From positions 1-49,312 of the forward strand of contig NZ_JALHLS010000019.1 in assembly GCF_022844445.1 (NCBI RefSeq): 49,312 nt of DNA, read 5' to 3'. The first letter of the stretch is position 1, and the number at the start of each line of letters is the position of its first letter. The DNA is from Hyphomonas sp. GTDB lineage: Bacteria; Pseudomonadota; Alphaproteobacteria; Caulobacterales; Hyphomonadaceae. Shown in pieces: positions 40,704 through 48,156 of this stretch. The notes beneath the pieces are model-generated. The model did no database searches. It had not been told where the DNA came from and saw nothing but the letters and a program-made list of their open reading frames with translations. The translations under genes and the position numbers were made by a program.

Positions 40704-43522
40704 GGCGTTGTGCTTTCCTCGGCGGGGGCTGGTTCCGGTTCTGCAGGCGGTGTGGCCGGGCGCTTGCGTCCGAATAGGCCGCCCAGCGCATCGCGGGCAG
40801 CGTTCTCGGCGGCGTCTTCCAGTTCCTTCTCGACACTGCGCGGCGGGGCAGGCTCGGCCGGGGTGACAGGTTCGCCTTCTGCTGGCGGGATGCCGGTTGC
40901 GGGGGCTTTTGGCGGCTGCCCGAGGATGCCGCCGATGACGCCGCCCACAGAGTCGCCGCCGCGGCCGGCTACTTCTTCCAGTAGCTTGTCCTTTAGCTGT
41001 GCCTGCAGCGCAGCCTGAACACCAGAGAAGTCCGGCGTGACCTTCAACTGGTTCCAGTTGCCGGACAGGCGTACCGGCACCGGGATACCATTCAGCTGCA
41101 CGACCGCGCCCTGCCCGGAGCCGGTGCGGTCAATAGCGGTGGCGAGGCGCAGGTCGAGTTTCTGGCCGCCGAGGTCGATACTGCCGGTGCCGTCGATACC
41201 GAGCGCCGGGCTGATCAGCTTCAGGATGTCGACATTGGCGACGCCGTTCTTGATTTTGAGCACGCTGTCGAACTTGGTGAAGTCGGTCTCTGCCGTCGGT
41301 GAGAGCACACTGCGGAAGTCGAGCGAGTTGAGCTTGCCGGTGGTCAGCGCCGTTTGCAACGACTGGGCGGAGCGCACCATTTGCGTGACATTGAGGCCTT
41401 TCAGAGCGCCTTCAGCGAGGTTGGTCGACACTTCGCCGTTGAGGCCGCGCACCAGGGCGTCGAGCGAGTCCCCGCGTGTGGTGGCGTCCAGCTTGAAGGC
41501 GCCCGTGCCCGCGAGCTTGTCGAAACCTGCCAGCGTACCAAGGAGGTTCGACATGGCCACGCTGTCGCCCTGCATGGCGAACGTGACAGCCGGCATGGTC
41601 GAGGCGGCGTCGACTGTCATGCGGCCTTCCCAGTTGCCGCCGAAGGCCTTGAATTTCGACAGATCGGCGGCGAGCTTGCCATCCGTCAGCTTGGCGGTGA
41701 GGGCCGCGTCGGTCAGTTTGACACTGCCCAGGCTGATCTGCGTCGTGGTGATCTGGAGGTCGGCATCTGCGGCCTGCAGACCGGCGAGGTCCAGCTTGTC
41801 CTTGCTCCAGGGCTCGATCTTGACCGGCTGCACGGCCTGATCGGCCGGGGCGAGGAAGGGCGAAAGGTCAAGATTGCCCATGTTGAGCTTGCCGGTCAGG
41901 CGCGGCTTCGGACCGGTAAGGTCGATGCCGGCCGTGCCTTTGGCCGTGATGTTGTCAAGCTTCAGGTCCAGCGCCGAAAGGGCGATGTTGGTGAAAGTGC
42001 CGCTGACATCGCTGGTGGCGGCGAAGGTTTGCAGCGTTGCGCCGGGCTCCAGTTCTACTTCCGCGGCGGCGAGCAGCTCGCGCAGCTTTTCACTGGAGGC
42101 GTTCAGTCTGCCCTTGAGGGCGCCGGGCTCGGCGAGGCCGAGTTCGCCGGTATAAGTCGCGGTGAGCAGGTCGCCGTCATGCTTGAAGTCGATGGCGCTG
42201 AGCTTCAGCGCATCAGCAGGGCCGGCAATTTTACCGGTGAAGGAAACCTTCTCCAGGGCAGGGCCGGCCGGTACATCGACGTTCATCTCACGCGCCAGCT
42301 CGCCCGCCTTCGCCGTGTCGAAGCTGAGCTTGCCGTTGACGAGGACGGCCTCGCCGAGCGTGACGCCGCCTGTATAGTTGGCGTTGATCAACGGGCCTTT
42401 GATGCGCAGCTTCTCGAAGGCGAGGGCGGGCTCGGTCAGCGCGCCGCTGATCTTGCCTTCGACATCCAGGGCGCCGAGGGGCGCAACGTTCACCGGCAGC
42501 TTCAGCGCGGCGAACTTCACCAGTGCGTCGATCTTGGGGGCGTCGAAGGCGAATTCGCCGTCGATGGTCGGCGTGGGGCCGAGGTTGATCTTGCCGGTGA
42601 AGCCGGTCTTGGCGAGATCGGAGGACTGGTTGAAACGCTTCACGTTGATCGCGAGGTTTTCCAGCGTACCGGACACGTCGCCCTCAGTGTTGATTTTGCC
42701 GAGCTTGGTGATGTCGAACGGGACTTCGACCTTGGCATAGTCGAGAAGCGAGCTGACGGCTTCGGAGCTGGCCGAGAAGGTGCCGTCGAGGGCGGGGACG
42801 GCGCCGAGCGTGATGGATCCGTCATAGCGCGCCTTGACGAAGTCCGTGCCGAGGGTCGCCTCAAGCGTGGCGGGCTTGCCCGTGGTCGCGGCGTCCAGCG
42901 AATCGAGGTTCGCATGCACGTCGAACCGCTGGCTCTGGAAGAAGCCCTTGGCGTCGAGTTGGAACGGCTGGTCGAGCGCCTTCATGGCAGCCGTGAGATC
43001 CAGTTCGCGCAGTTCATACCGTGTGCCCGCCTGGTCATCCTGATAGGTAAGGCTGGCATTCTCGAGGCGCAGGTGCTCCACCGCGCCGTTGAAGCCGCCG
43101 CCCTCGCTGGGGGCATCGCCCGACGGAGGGGTCTTCTCCAGGACCCAGTTGGTCGTGCCGTCAGCCTTCTTCTGGAGCGACACCGACGCATCGACAAAGG
43201 CGAGTTCGTGCACTTCGACGCGCTGGCCGAACAGGAGCGGCGCCCATTTGACCGCGCCGCGCAATTCGCCGGCCTCGATCATATAGGGGCCGTCGAAGCC
43301 GTCCGGGTTGGACACTTTCATGCCGCCGACACTGGCCGCAATGCGAGGGAAAAGGGACAGGCGGACCTCGCCCTCGAGCGTCACCTTGCGCTGCAGGGCT
43401 TCGCCCGCCGCACGCTCGATCTGGGCGCGGTAGACGGATTTGGGAATCAGGAACGGCACGCTCAGCGCCACGCCGATCAGGATGATAAAAATTCCACCTG
43501 AAATCAGGGCGATACGCTTCAT
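40700..43522 (-). CDS. AsmA family membrane-anchored protein
   Basis: A 940-residue protein with one N-terminal helix (about 5-27) and a huge periplasmic beta region. The start MKRIALISGGIFIILIGVAL and IERAAGEALQRKVTLEGEV are the AsmA N-terminus, and the last third holds the AsmA C-terminal domain (GTLAGFDKLAGTGAFKLDAT, LGGQKLDLRLATAID). The middle repeats a module of about 70-90 residues at least four times. AsmA-like proteins are linked to outer-membrane lipid traffic. The C-terminus is Pro/Glu-rich. It ends on the CTA that shares bases with the GGDEF-EAL stop. Confidence 0.9.
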   Translation of the reverse strand: MKRIALISGGIFIILIGVALSVPFLIPKSVYRAQIERAAGEALQRKVTLEGEVRLSLFPRIAASVGGMKVSNPDGFDGPYMIEAGELRGAVKWAPLLFGQRVEVHELAFVDASVSLQKKADGTTNWVLEKTPPSGDAPSEGGGFNGAVEHLRLENASLTYQDDQAGTRYELRELDLTAAMKALDQPFQLDAKGFFQSQRFDVHANLDSLDAATTGKPATLEATLGTDFVKARYDGSITLGAVPALDGTFSASSEAVSSLLDYAKVEVPFDITKLGKINTEGDVSGTLENLAINVKRFNQSSDLAKTGFTGKINLGPTPTIDGEFAFDAPKIDALVKFAALKLPVNVAPLGALDVEGKISGALTEPALAFEKLRIKGPLINANYTGGVTLGEAVLVNGKLSFDTAKAGELAREMNVDVPAGPALEKVSFTGKIAGPADALKLSAIDFKHDGDLLTATYTGELGLAEPGALKGRLNASSEKLRELLAAAEVELEPGATLQTFAATSDVSGTFTNIALSALDLKLDNITAKGTAGIDLTGPKPRLTGKLNMGNLDLSPFLAPADQAVQPVKIEPWSKDKLDLAGLQAADADLQITTTQISLGSVKLTDAALTAKLTDGKLAADLSKFKAFGGNWEGRMTVDAASTMPAVTFAMQGDSVAMSNLLGTLAGFDKLAGTGAFKLDATTRGDSLDALVRGLNGEVSTNLAEGALKGLNVTQMVRSAQSLQTALTTGKLNSLDFRSVLSPTAETDFTKFDSVLKIKNGVANVDILKLISPALGIDGTGSIDLGGQKLDLRLATAIDRTGSGQGAVVQLNGIPVPVRLSGNWNQLKVTPDFSGVQAALQAQLKDKLLEEVAGRGGDSVGGVIGGILGQPPKAPATGIPPAEGEPVTPAEPAPPRSVEKELEDAAENAARDALGGLFGRKRPATPPAEPEPAPAEESTTP

Positions 43523-43649
43523 GGTCTGAATCCGTGTTTGGGTCTCGTTATCAGATGAACAGATACTATGTCGGTTGAATGGCAGCTGAAGGAGAAATGG
43601 CAGGAAACAGGCCGTTTCCGGGGCACTGCAAGGCGCCCAACAGGACCGC

Positions 43650-43678
43650 TTGACCCGGCAGGCCGGCGCGATTAGAGA
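43650..43678 (+). promoter_or_regulatory. Predicted sigma70 promoter of tRNA-Asp
   Basis: TTGACC (43650-43655) and TAGAGA (43673-43678) with a 17-base spacer, 34 bases before the tRNA. Close to the vegetative consensus. Confidence 0.6.
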
Positions 43679-43712
43679 GGCGCTTCGCTCGAAAGGGCGG
43701 CCAGAAAAATGC

Positions 43713-43789
43713 GCGGGTGTAGCTCAGTCGGTTAGAGTGCCGGCCTGTCACGCCGGAGGTCGCGGGTTCGAGCCCCGTCACTCGCGCCA
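43713..43789 (+). tRNA. tRNA-Asp(GTC)
   Basis: A 77-base cloverleaf. The acceptor stem GCGGGTG (43713-43719) pairs with CACTCGC, with a G discriminator and an encoded CCA end (43787-43789). The anticodon arm CCGGC-CTGTCAC-GCCGG gives anticodon GTC. The T-loop TTCGAGC is standard. Confidence 0.96.
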
Positions 43790-44280
43790 TTCCTCCCGGA
43801 ATGAAAACCTCCCAATTACTTGAAAACATTGAACTCCCGACGCCTCTGGGCGACCGGGCGTTTAGCCCCTGACCTGGATCCCGATGTGCCCGGCCTGGGC
43901 CGGTTCCCATCCAGCAAGTAAGAGGCTTGACCGGGCCCCCGGAGGCGGCGTCCGGCGCCTCATTCCTCAGCCCAGGCGTACGCTTGAACAGGGCCAGCTA
44001 GGCGCTGCGAAAGTTCGGTGCTAACGCTACGTCACCTTGAGGTGCGCGCCGGCGTGTTGCCGGCCGGCGTAGTGTCCGTAGGCGGAGCATCTTTCGAGCG
44101 TCCCGGGTGCCTCATCCGCCACCGGTTGCGTTGTGCCTGAAACGATCAGTAGGCGGAGTAATTTCGAGCCTTCGGGGGGCGTGTCCTGGGCCGGGCCCGG
44201 GTAGCCGGAAGGCGCAAAAGTTGCGTTTTATGGCGGTTTTTGGGTCTATCGGGAATTTCCGACCGGCCGGGGCGAGCCTC
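43790..44280. other. Gene-free stretch with an imperfect repeat
   Basis: I see no credible protein gene in this roughly 500-base stretch between tRNA-Asp and the hup promoter. It holds GC-rich hairpins, such as CCGGC/GCCGG around 44050-44068. It also has two related copies of GTAGGCGGAG followed by TTTCGAGC, at 44078-44099 and 44149-44169. A small hairpin CGCAA-AAG-TTGCG at 44212-44224 is followed by TTTT and resembles a minimal terminator. Confidence 0.5.
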
Positions 44281-44309
44281 TTGCGCAATGTTCAAAGCAA
44301 AGATATGCG
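44281..44309 (+). promoter_or_regulatory. Possible promoter of the HU gene
   Basis: TTGCGC (44281-44286) and TATGCG (44304-44309) are 17 bases apart and would give a leader of about 95 bases before the HU start. Confidence 0.4.
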
Positions 44310-44412
44310 ATCTCCTTCTGCAAGGAATCATCTGCAAGACTGAAACCTGGCAGGCGAAAACACCCCTGTTTAGGCTGCGTTCTGCATTCACTGTCTTAGA
44401 AAGGATAATGAA

Positions 44413-44793
44413 ATGGCCGTAAAATCCAAAGTTGTGAAGAAGGCCCCGGTCGCGAAAGCTCCGGCGAAAAAGGTCTCCGCCAAGAAAGCCGTTGTGGCCC
44501 GGAAAGCCGCTTCGGACGTCATGACCCTGAAGCACATCGCTGCGGAAATCTCCGAAGCGCACGAAATGCCGAAGAAGCAGGCTGAAACGATCGTCAGCGA
44601 CTTCATCGACCGCATGGGCGGCCACCTGAAGAAGGGCAAGAAGCTGCGCATTTCCGGCCTCGGCATCCTGCAGGTTCGCGCGCGTCCGGCACGCAAGGGT
44701 CGCAACCCGGCCACCGGCGAAGCCATCAAGATCAAGGCTTCGAAGAAAGTCGCGTTCCGTCCGTCCAAGGACCTTAAAGACCGCGTTCTCTAA
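44413..44793 (+). CDS. HU-family DNA-binding protein with basic N-terminal tail
   Basis: A 126-residue nucleoid protein. Residues 1-35 are a Lys/Ala/Pro/Val tail (KKAPVAKAPAKKVSAKKAVV) like histone H1 C-terminal tails. Residues 36-126 form the HU/IHF fold, with ISGLGILQVRARPARKGRNP as the DNA-bending beta arm (normally GFGxFxxxxRxxRxGRNPxTG) and ATGEAIKIKASKKVAFRPSK closing it. Ordinary HU has about 90 residues and no such tail. AAAGGA lies just upstream of ATG 44413, and a strong terminator follows, so it is monocistronic. Confidence 0.93.
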   Translation: MAVKSKVVKKAPVAKAPAKKVSAKKAVVARKAASDVMTLKHIAAEISEAHEMPKKQAETIVSDFIDRMGGHLKKGKKLRISGLGILQVRARPARKGRNPATGEAIKIKASKKVAFRPSKDLKDRVL

Positions 44794-44817
44794 GCTTCGG
44801 CCCAATTCGACTACCAG

Positions 44818-44852
44818 ACGCCCGGCCAGCACTTCGCTCGGCCGGGCGTTTT
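44818..44852 (+). terminator. Rho-independent terminator after the HU gene
   Basis: ACGCCCGGCC (44818-44827) pairs perfectly with GGCCGGGCGT (44840-44849) over a 12-base loop, followed by TTTT. It also lies just beyond the 3' end of the VIT gene on the other strand. Confidence 0.9.
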
Positions 44853-44864
44853 CGTTTCAGTGTC

Positions 44865-45566
44865 TCAGACCACCGTGCCGGTCAGCTTGCCGATCAGCGT
44901 GGTGATGGCCATAGCAAGGGCGCCCCAGAACGTGACGCGCAGGATCGCGGTGCCGAGCTTGGCGCCCCCGGTGCGCGCGCCGGCGGCGCCGAGCAGCGCC
45001 AGGAAGGCCAGCGCCGAAAGTGATACTGCGGGCAGAAGCGAGGTGAGCGGCACGATGGCAGCAACCATGAGGGGAAGCGCAGCGCCGACTGCAAAGGTTG
45101 CGGCAGACGTGAAGGCGGCCTGCACGGGCCTTGCGGTAAGCGATTCGGAAATGCCGAGTTCGTCGCGCAAATGCGCCCTCAACGGATCCTTCTCCGTCAA
45201 CTGCGTCGCAACCTGGAGCGCGAGGGCGGGCTCAAGGCCGCGTGCCCGGTAGATGCCGGTCAGCTCCTTGAGCTCGGCTTCCGGGTCATCGTGCAGTTCG
45301 CGCTTTTCCCTTTCGGTATCGGCCTTTTCGGTATCGGCCTGCGAACTGACGGAGACATATTCGCCCGCAGCCATCGACATCGCGCCGCCAACCAGCGCGG
45401 CAATGCCCGCTGTCAGAACAGCGCCGCGCGAGGCTTCGGCAGCGGCGACGCCGAGGATCAGGCTGGCAGTCGAGACGATGCCATCATTCGCGCCGAGGAC
45501 TGCGGCGCGCAGCCAGCCGATCCGGTCAACGGCATGACGTTCGGTATGAAGGCGAAGACGACTCAT
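44865..45566 (-). CDS. VIT1/CCC1 family iron/manganese transporter
   Basis: A 233-residue membrane protein of the VIT family, which exports or sequesters Fe2+ and Mn2+. The N-terminal pair of helices begins WLRAAVLGANDGIVSTASLI, then GAMSMAAGEYVSVSSQADTE, both diagnostic. A cytoplasmic acidic region (about 75-145; EKRELHDDPEAELKELTGIY) forms the metal-binding segment, and three helices follow. It lies on the minus strand, 27 bases downstream of the cytochrome b561 gene, so both are probably one transcript. Confidence 0.93.
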   Translation of the reverse strand: MSRLRLHTERHAVDRIGWLRAAVLGANDGIVSTASLILGVAAAEASRGAVLTAGIAALVGGAMSMAAGEYVSVSSQADTEKADTEREKRELHDDPEAELKELTGIYRARGLEPALALQVATQLTEKDPLRAHLRDELGISESLTARPVQAAFTSAATFAVGAALPLMVAAIVPLTSLLPAVSLSALAFLALLGAAGARTGGAKLGTAILRVTFWGALAMAITTLIGKLTGTVV

Positions 45567-45593
45567 GAGGTTGTGTCCTGTGTTGAAGAGGGA

Positions 45594-46343
45594 TCAATGG
45601 TCTTCGCGGTCCCGGTCACGGTCGTGATCGTCATAGCCTTCACGGTGGTCACCGTCCAATGCGGCGGGAGACGGCAGGGACCAGAGGCCCGCGCTCACAA
45701 CGCCGCCGAGAAGCAGGGCGACCAGGAGCGCCGGCAGGCCAGCCTGTCGCGCATCTGTTCCGGGTTCGCCTTCGGCGCGCGACTTGCGACCAGTGATCAT
45801 GGCAGGCACCAGCGCGTCCTTTGCCAGCAAGCTTTCCGCCACAACGCCCAGCAGATGGAGCGCGACGAGGCCTTGCAGGACACGAAACGCGAGTTCGTGC
45901 AGGTCCGACATTTCGAAACCGATGACCTCAGCGAAAGGACCGGCGAGGCCCTCGCCGCTGCTGAAGAGGCCGGTAAGAATGCAGACCGAGACGGCGATGA
46001 GCAGCAGAAACACGGCAACGGCGCCGACCGGATTGTGGCCCAGATGACGTTCCGGCTTGCCGGCGGCAACTTGCCTGAGATGCGCGATGAGCTTGCCGGG
46101 CGAGGGGAAAAATGCGCCGAACCGTGCATGTTCGCCGCCGGCAAATCCCCAGACGATCCGGAAGACAATCAGCCCAGCGAGCATCATGCCGCTAGCCCGG
46201 TGTATGTTGGCAAGATCTCCCTCGCCGCCGGAGAACCAGCAGGCGAGCAGCAGGAGGAACAGGCTCCAATGGAAGACGCGCGTCGCGATATCCCAGACGC
46301 GGAGCTGGCGGCGAGCGGAGGTTGGCGGTGCAGAAGTTGTCAT
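45594..46343 (-). CDS. Cytochrome b561 with His/Asp-rich C-terminal tail
   Basis: A 249-residue b-type cytochrome with four main helices, probably carrying electrons from a quinol or donor in the inner membrane. Heme-ligand histidines are likely in TRVFHWSLFLLL, LANIHRASGM, MSDLHELAFRVL and LVALHLLGVVAES. An extra helix (about 205-225) is followed by a short tail, DGDHREGYDDHDRDRDREDH, dense in His and Asp, which suggests metal binding. It is the first gene of a two-gene minus-strand unit with the VIT transporter. Confidence 0.9.
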   Translation of the reverse strand: MTTSAPPTSARRQLRVWDIATRVFHWSLFLLLLACWFSGGEGDLANIHRASGMMLAGLIVFRIVWGFAGGEHARFGAFFPSPGKLIAHLRQVAAGKPERHLGHNPVGAVAVFLLLIAVSVCILTGLFSSGEGLAGPFAEVIGFEMSDLHELAFRVLQGLVALHLLGVVAESLLAKDALVPAMITGRKSRAEGEPGTDARQAGLPALLVALLLGGVVSAGLWSLPSPAALDGDHREGYDDHDRDRDREDH

Positions 46344-46697
46344 GGCGGCCTCGGGTCAAGGGAATACGGGTGAGCCTGCAACTCCGTTTTCGTCAGTTGC
46401 GCCGATGATCCAATAGGTATTGCGCCTGACAGTTCGCTGATGGAGGTTGCCGCGCTTGAAGTTGGCAGGCAGATCGCGTTTCGTTCGCGCTAGTCGCGGT
46501 TGGAAAGGCGCTGCCGAACAAAGTTTACCGACCTGGTAGCGGCGGCCTTCCTGCTTGCCGAGTAAGCGACGCCAGGGCTGCACTTACGCAGGGTGACCCC
46601 TTCCAAGCCAGGCGGAGCCTGTGTCATCCTTGCGCCATCAGGATCAACAGGCGCGGACGGCCATTGCGGCACCGTCCGCCGAACGGGAGACAGACAG
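46344..46697. other. Intergenic stretch between cytochrome b561 and nitronate monooxygenase
   Basis: This 354-base divergent region carries no credible gene. Its right end holds a perfect 8-base hairpin, GCGGACGG (46652-46659) with CCGTCCGC (46671-46678), just before the ribosome-binding site of the next gene. The left part must contain the cytochrome b561 promoter, which I could not identify. Confidence 0.6.
46652..46678 (+). promoter_or_regulatory. Leader hairpin before nitronate monooxygenase
   Basis: A perfect 8-base stem with an 11-base loop, ending 6 bases before the GGGAGA ribosome-binding site (46685-46690). It has no T-run, so a translational or protein-binding role is more likely than termination. 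Confidence 0.45.
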
Positions 46698-47666
46698 ATG
46701 GTAAAGACACGGATCACGGAAATGTTCGGCGTCGAGACGCCGATCGTGATGGGCGGCATGACCGGCGTCGGATATGGCGAACTGGTCGCGGCGGTGGCAA
46801 ATGCCGGCGCGCTCGGTTTCATCACGGCCCACATGTTCAAGACCGGCAAGGACCTGCTCGACGAGATCGAGAAGACCAAGAAGCTGACCAACAAGCCGTT
46901 CGGTGTGAACCTGACGCTGCTGCCGTCGATCAACCCCATTCCGTATGATGAGTATCGCGAGGCAATCATCGCGTCCGGCATCAAGATCGTCGAAACCGCC
47001 GGCCGCGCGCCGACCGATCACCTGCCGCGCTTCAAGGAGCATGGTGTTAAGGTGATCCACAAATGCACCTCGGTGCGCCACTCCGTATCCGCCGTCGCAA
47101 AGGGCGTCGACGTGATCTCCATCGACGGCTTTGAATGCGCAGGTCATCCGGGTGAGGACGATGTCGGCCTTATCGTTCTTCTGCCTGCCACGGTGGACGC
47201 AGTGAACGTGCCGGTGATCGCCTCCGGCGGTATGGCGGACGGACGCAGCCTTGCCGCGGCGCTGGCGCTCGGCGCCGACGGCGTCAACATGGGCACGCGC
47301 TTCTGCGCCACCGTCGAGGCGCAGATCCATGAGAACGTGAAGAAGAAGATCGTTGAGAACAACGAACTCGACACGGTCCTCGTCGGCCGCACGTTGCGCA
47401 ACACGGCGCGGGTCGCGAAGAACAACGTGTCGACGCAGGTGGCCGAAATCCAGCGTGATCCGACGAAGACCTTCGCAGACGTGAAAGAGCTGATGGCCGG
47501 CGTGCGCGGGCGTGAGAACGTCCTGCGTGACGGCCACATGGATGATGGCATCTGGACGACCGGCCAGAGCCAGGCGCTGATCCACGACATTCCGACCTGC
47601 GACCAGCTCGTCAAGAACATCATGAAACAGTTCGAAGAGGTCCGCAGCCGCGTCGCCAAAATGTAA
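46698..47666 (+). CDS. Nitronate monooxygenase (2-nitropropane dioxygenase family)
   Basis: A 322-residue FMN-dependent TIM-barrel enzyme that oxidises alkyl nitronates, such as propionate-3-nitronate, and so detoxifies them. Landmarks are RITEMFGVETPIVMGGMTGV, GALGFITAHMFKTG, GFECAGHPGEDDVG (with the likely catalytic histidine) and VIASGGMADGRSLAAALALG, GADGVNMGTRF. Start 46698 has GGGAGA seven bases upstream; the longer in-frame reading from 46593 crosses the leader hairpin and is rejected. Enoyl-reductase (FabK-like) relatives exist, so exact activity is inferred. Confidence 0.93.
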   Translation: MVKTRITEMFGVETPIVMGGMTGVGYGELVAAVANAGALGFITAHMFKTGKDLLDEIEKTKKLTNKPFGVNLTLLPSINPIPYDEYREAIIASGIKIVETAGRAPTDHLPRFKEHGVKVIHKCTSVRHSVSAVAKGVDVISIDGFECAGHPGEDDVGLIVLLPATVDAVNVPVIASGGMADGRSLAAALALGADGVNMGTRFCATVEAQIHENVKKKIVENNELDTVLVGRTLRNTARVAKNNVSTQVAEIQRDPTKTFADVKELMAGVRGRENVLRDGHMDDGIWTTGQSQALIHDIPTCDQLVKNIMKQFEEVRSRVAKM

Positions 47667-47838
47667 GCGCGGCGCGCCTGCGCCCTGCTTCCCCGAAACG
47701 GTCCAGCCTCACCGCCGGGCCGTTTTCTTTTGCGGGCATCCGAAGAAGGCGGGGAGGGCGGCGCGGCCTAGTTTCCAGGCTCCTCGAGTGGCTTCCGGAA
47801 CTGAGCGCCGAGAAATCGCCGGCGGCGTCATTTCCCCG

Positions 47839-47867
47839 TTGACCTTCACGCCCGCCAACCCTATTAC
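47839..47867 (+). promoter_or_regulatory. Predicted sigma70 promoter of tRNA-Leu
   Basis: TTGACC (47839-47844) and TATTAC (47862-47867) with a 17-base spacer, 18 bases upstream of the tRNA. Confidence 0.65.
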
Positions 47868-47885
47868 CCGCGCTCTCTACCCCGT

Positions 47886-47970
47886 GCCCAGATGGCGGAA
47901 TTGGTAGACGCACTGCTTTCAGGTAGCAGCGCTGCAAGGCGTGGAGGTTCGAGTCCTCTTCTGGGCACCA
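47886..47970 (+). tRNA. tRNA-Leu(CAG)
   Basis: An 85-base class II tRNA with a long variable arm. The acceptor stem GCCCAGA pairs with TCTGGGC, with A as discriminator and an encoded CCA (47968-47970). The anticodon arm CTGCT-TTCAGGT-AGCAG gives anticodon CAG. Its 3' end is the probable attachment site of the integrase gene that follows. Confidence 0.96.
47948..47970 (+). other. Probable attachment site (tRNA-Leu 3' end)
   Basis: P4-type integrases usually recombine at tRNA 3' ends and restore them. The integrase gene begins 186 bases after this tRNA and reads away from it, the classic island layout. The matching direct repeat at the far end of the island would be outside the window, so the core cannot be delimited here. 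Confidence 0.5.
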
Positions 47971-48092
47971 GGCACCTTTTTGTGTGCATCTCAGCACGTC
48001 CGCAGACGTCCAAAAAAATCAACAAAACCAAGAGTTTAACCAATTTCTGGCTCCGCTAGGGTCCGCTCACATCTGCCTGCGTCCGGAAGTAA

Positions 48093-48155
48093 GTATGGTA
48101 CAGCCTCTGGTAGCATGGTACCATATCGGCAGATCGAAGCCTGTCCGTACCATAC
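48093..48155 (+). repeat. Inverted repeat and palindrome before the integrase
   Basis: GTATGGTAC (48093-48101) is inverted as GTACCATAC (48147-48155), with the palindrome ATGGTACCAT (48115-48124) between them. All three share a GGTAC core. They end two bases before the integrase start and could bind an excisionase, repressor or the integrase itself. Confidence 0.55.
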
Positions 48156-48156
48156 C

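Noticed and set aside
41354..43501. Long plus-strand open frame of about 715 codons
   Set aside because: Antisense shadow of the AsmA gene; low-complexity Glu/Gly/Arg content and no recognisable domain.
43566..43910. Minus-strand frame containing GLEPATSGVTGRHSN over the tRNA
   Set aside because: This is the familiar spurious protein obtained by translating the antisense of tRNA-Asp; the tRNA explains the sequence.
46356..46583. Small minus-strand frame in the b561/nitronate monooxygenase gap
   Set aside because: No start context, no similarity and biased composition; treated as non-coding.
47620..47997. Minus-strand frame containing PEEDSNLHALQRCYLK
   Set aside because: Antisense translation of tRNA-Leu, another well-known false protein.
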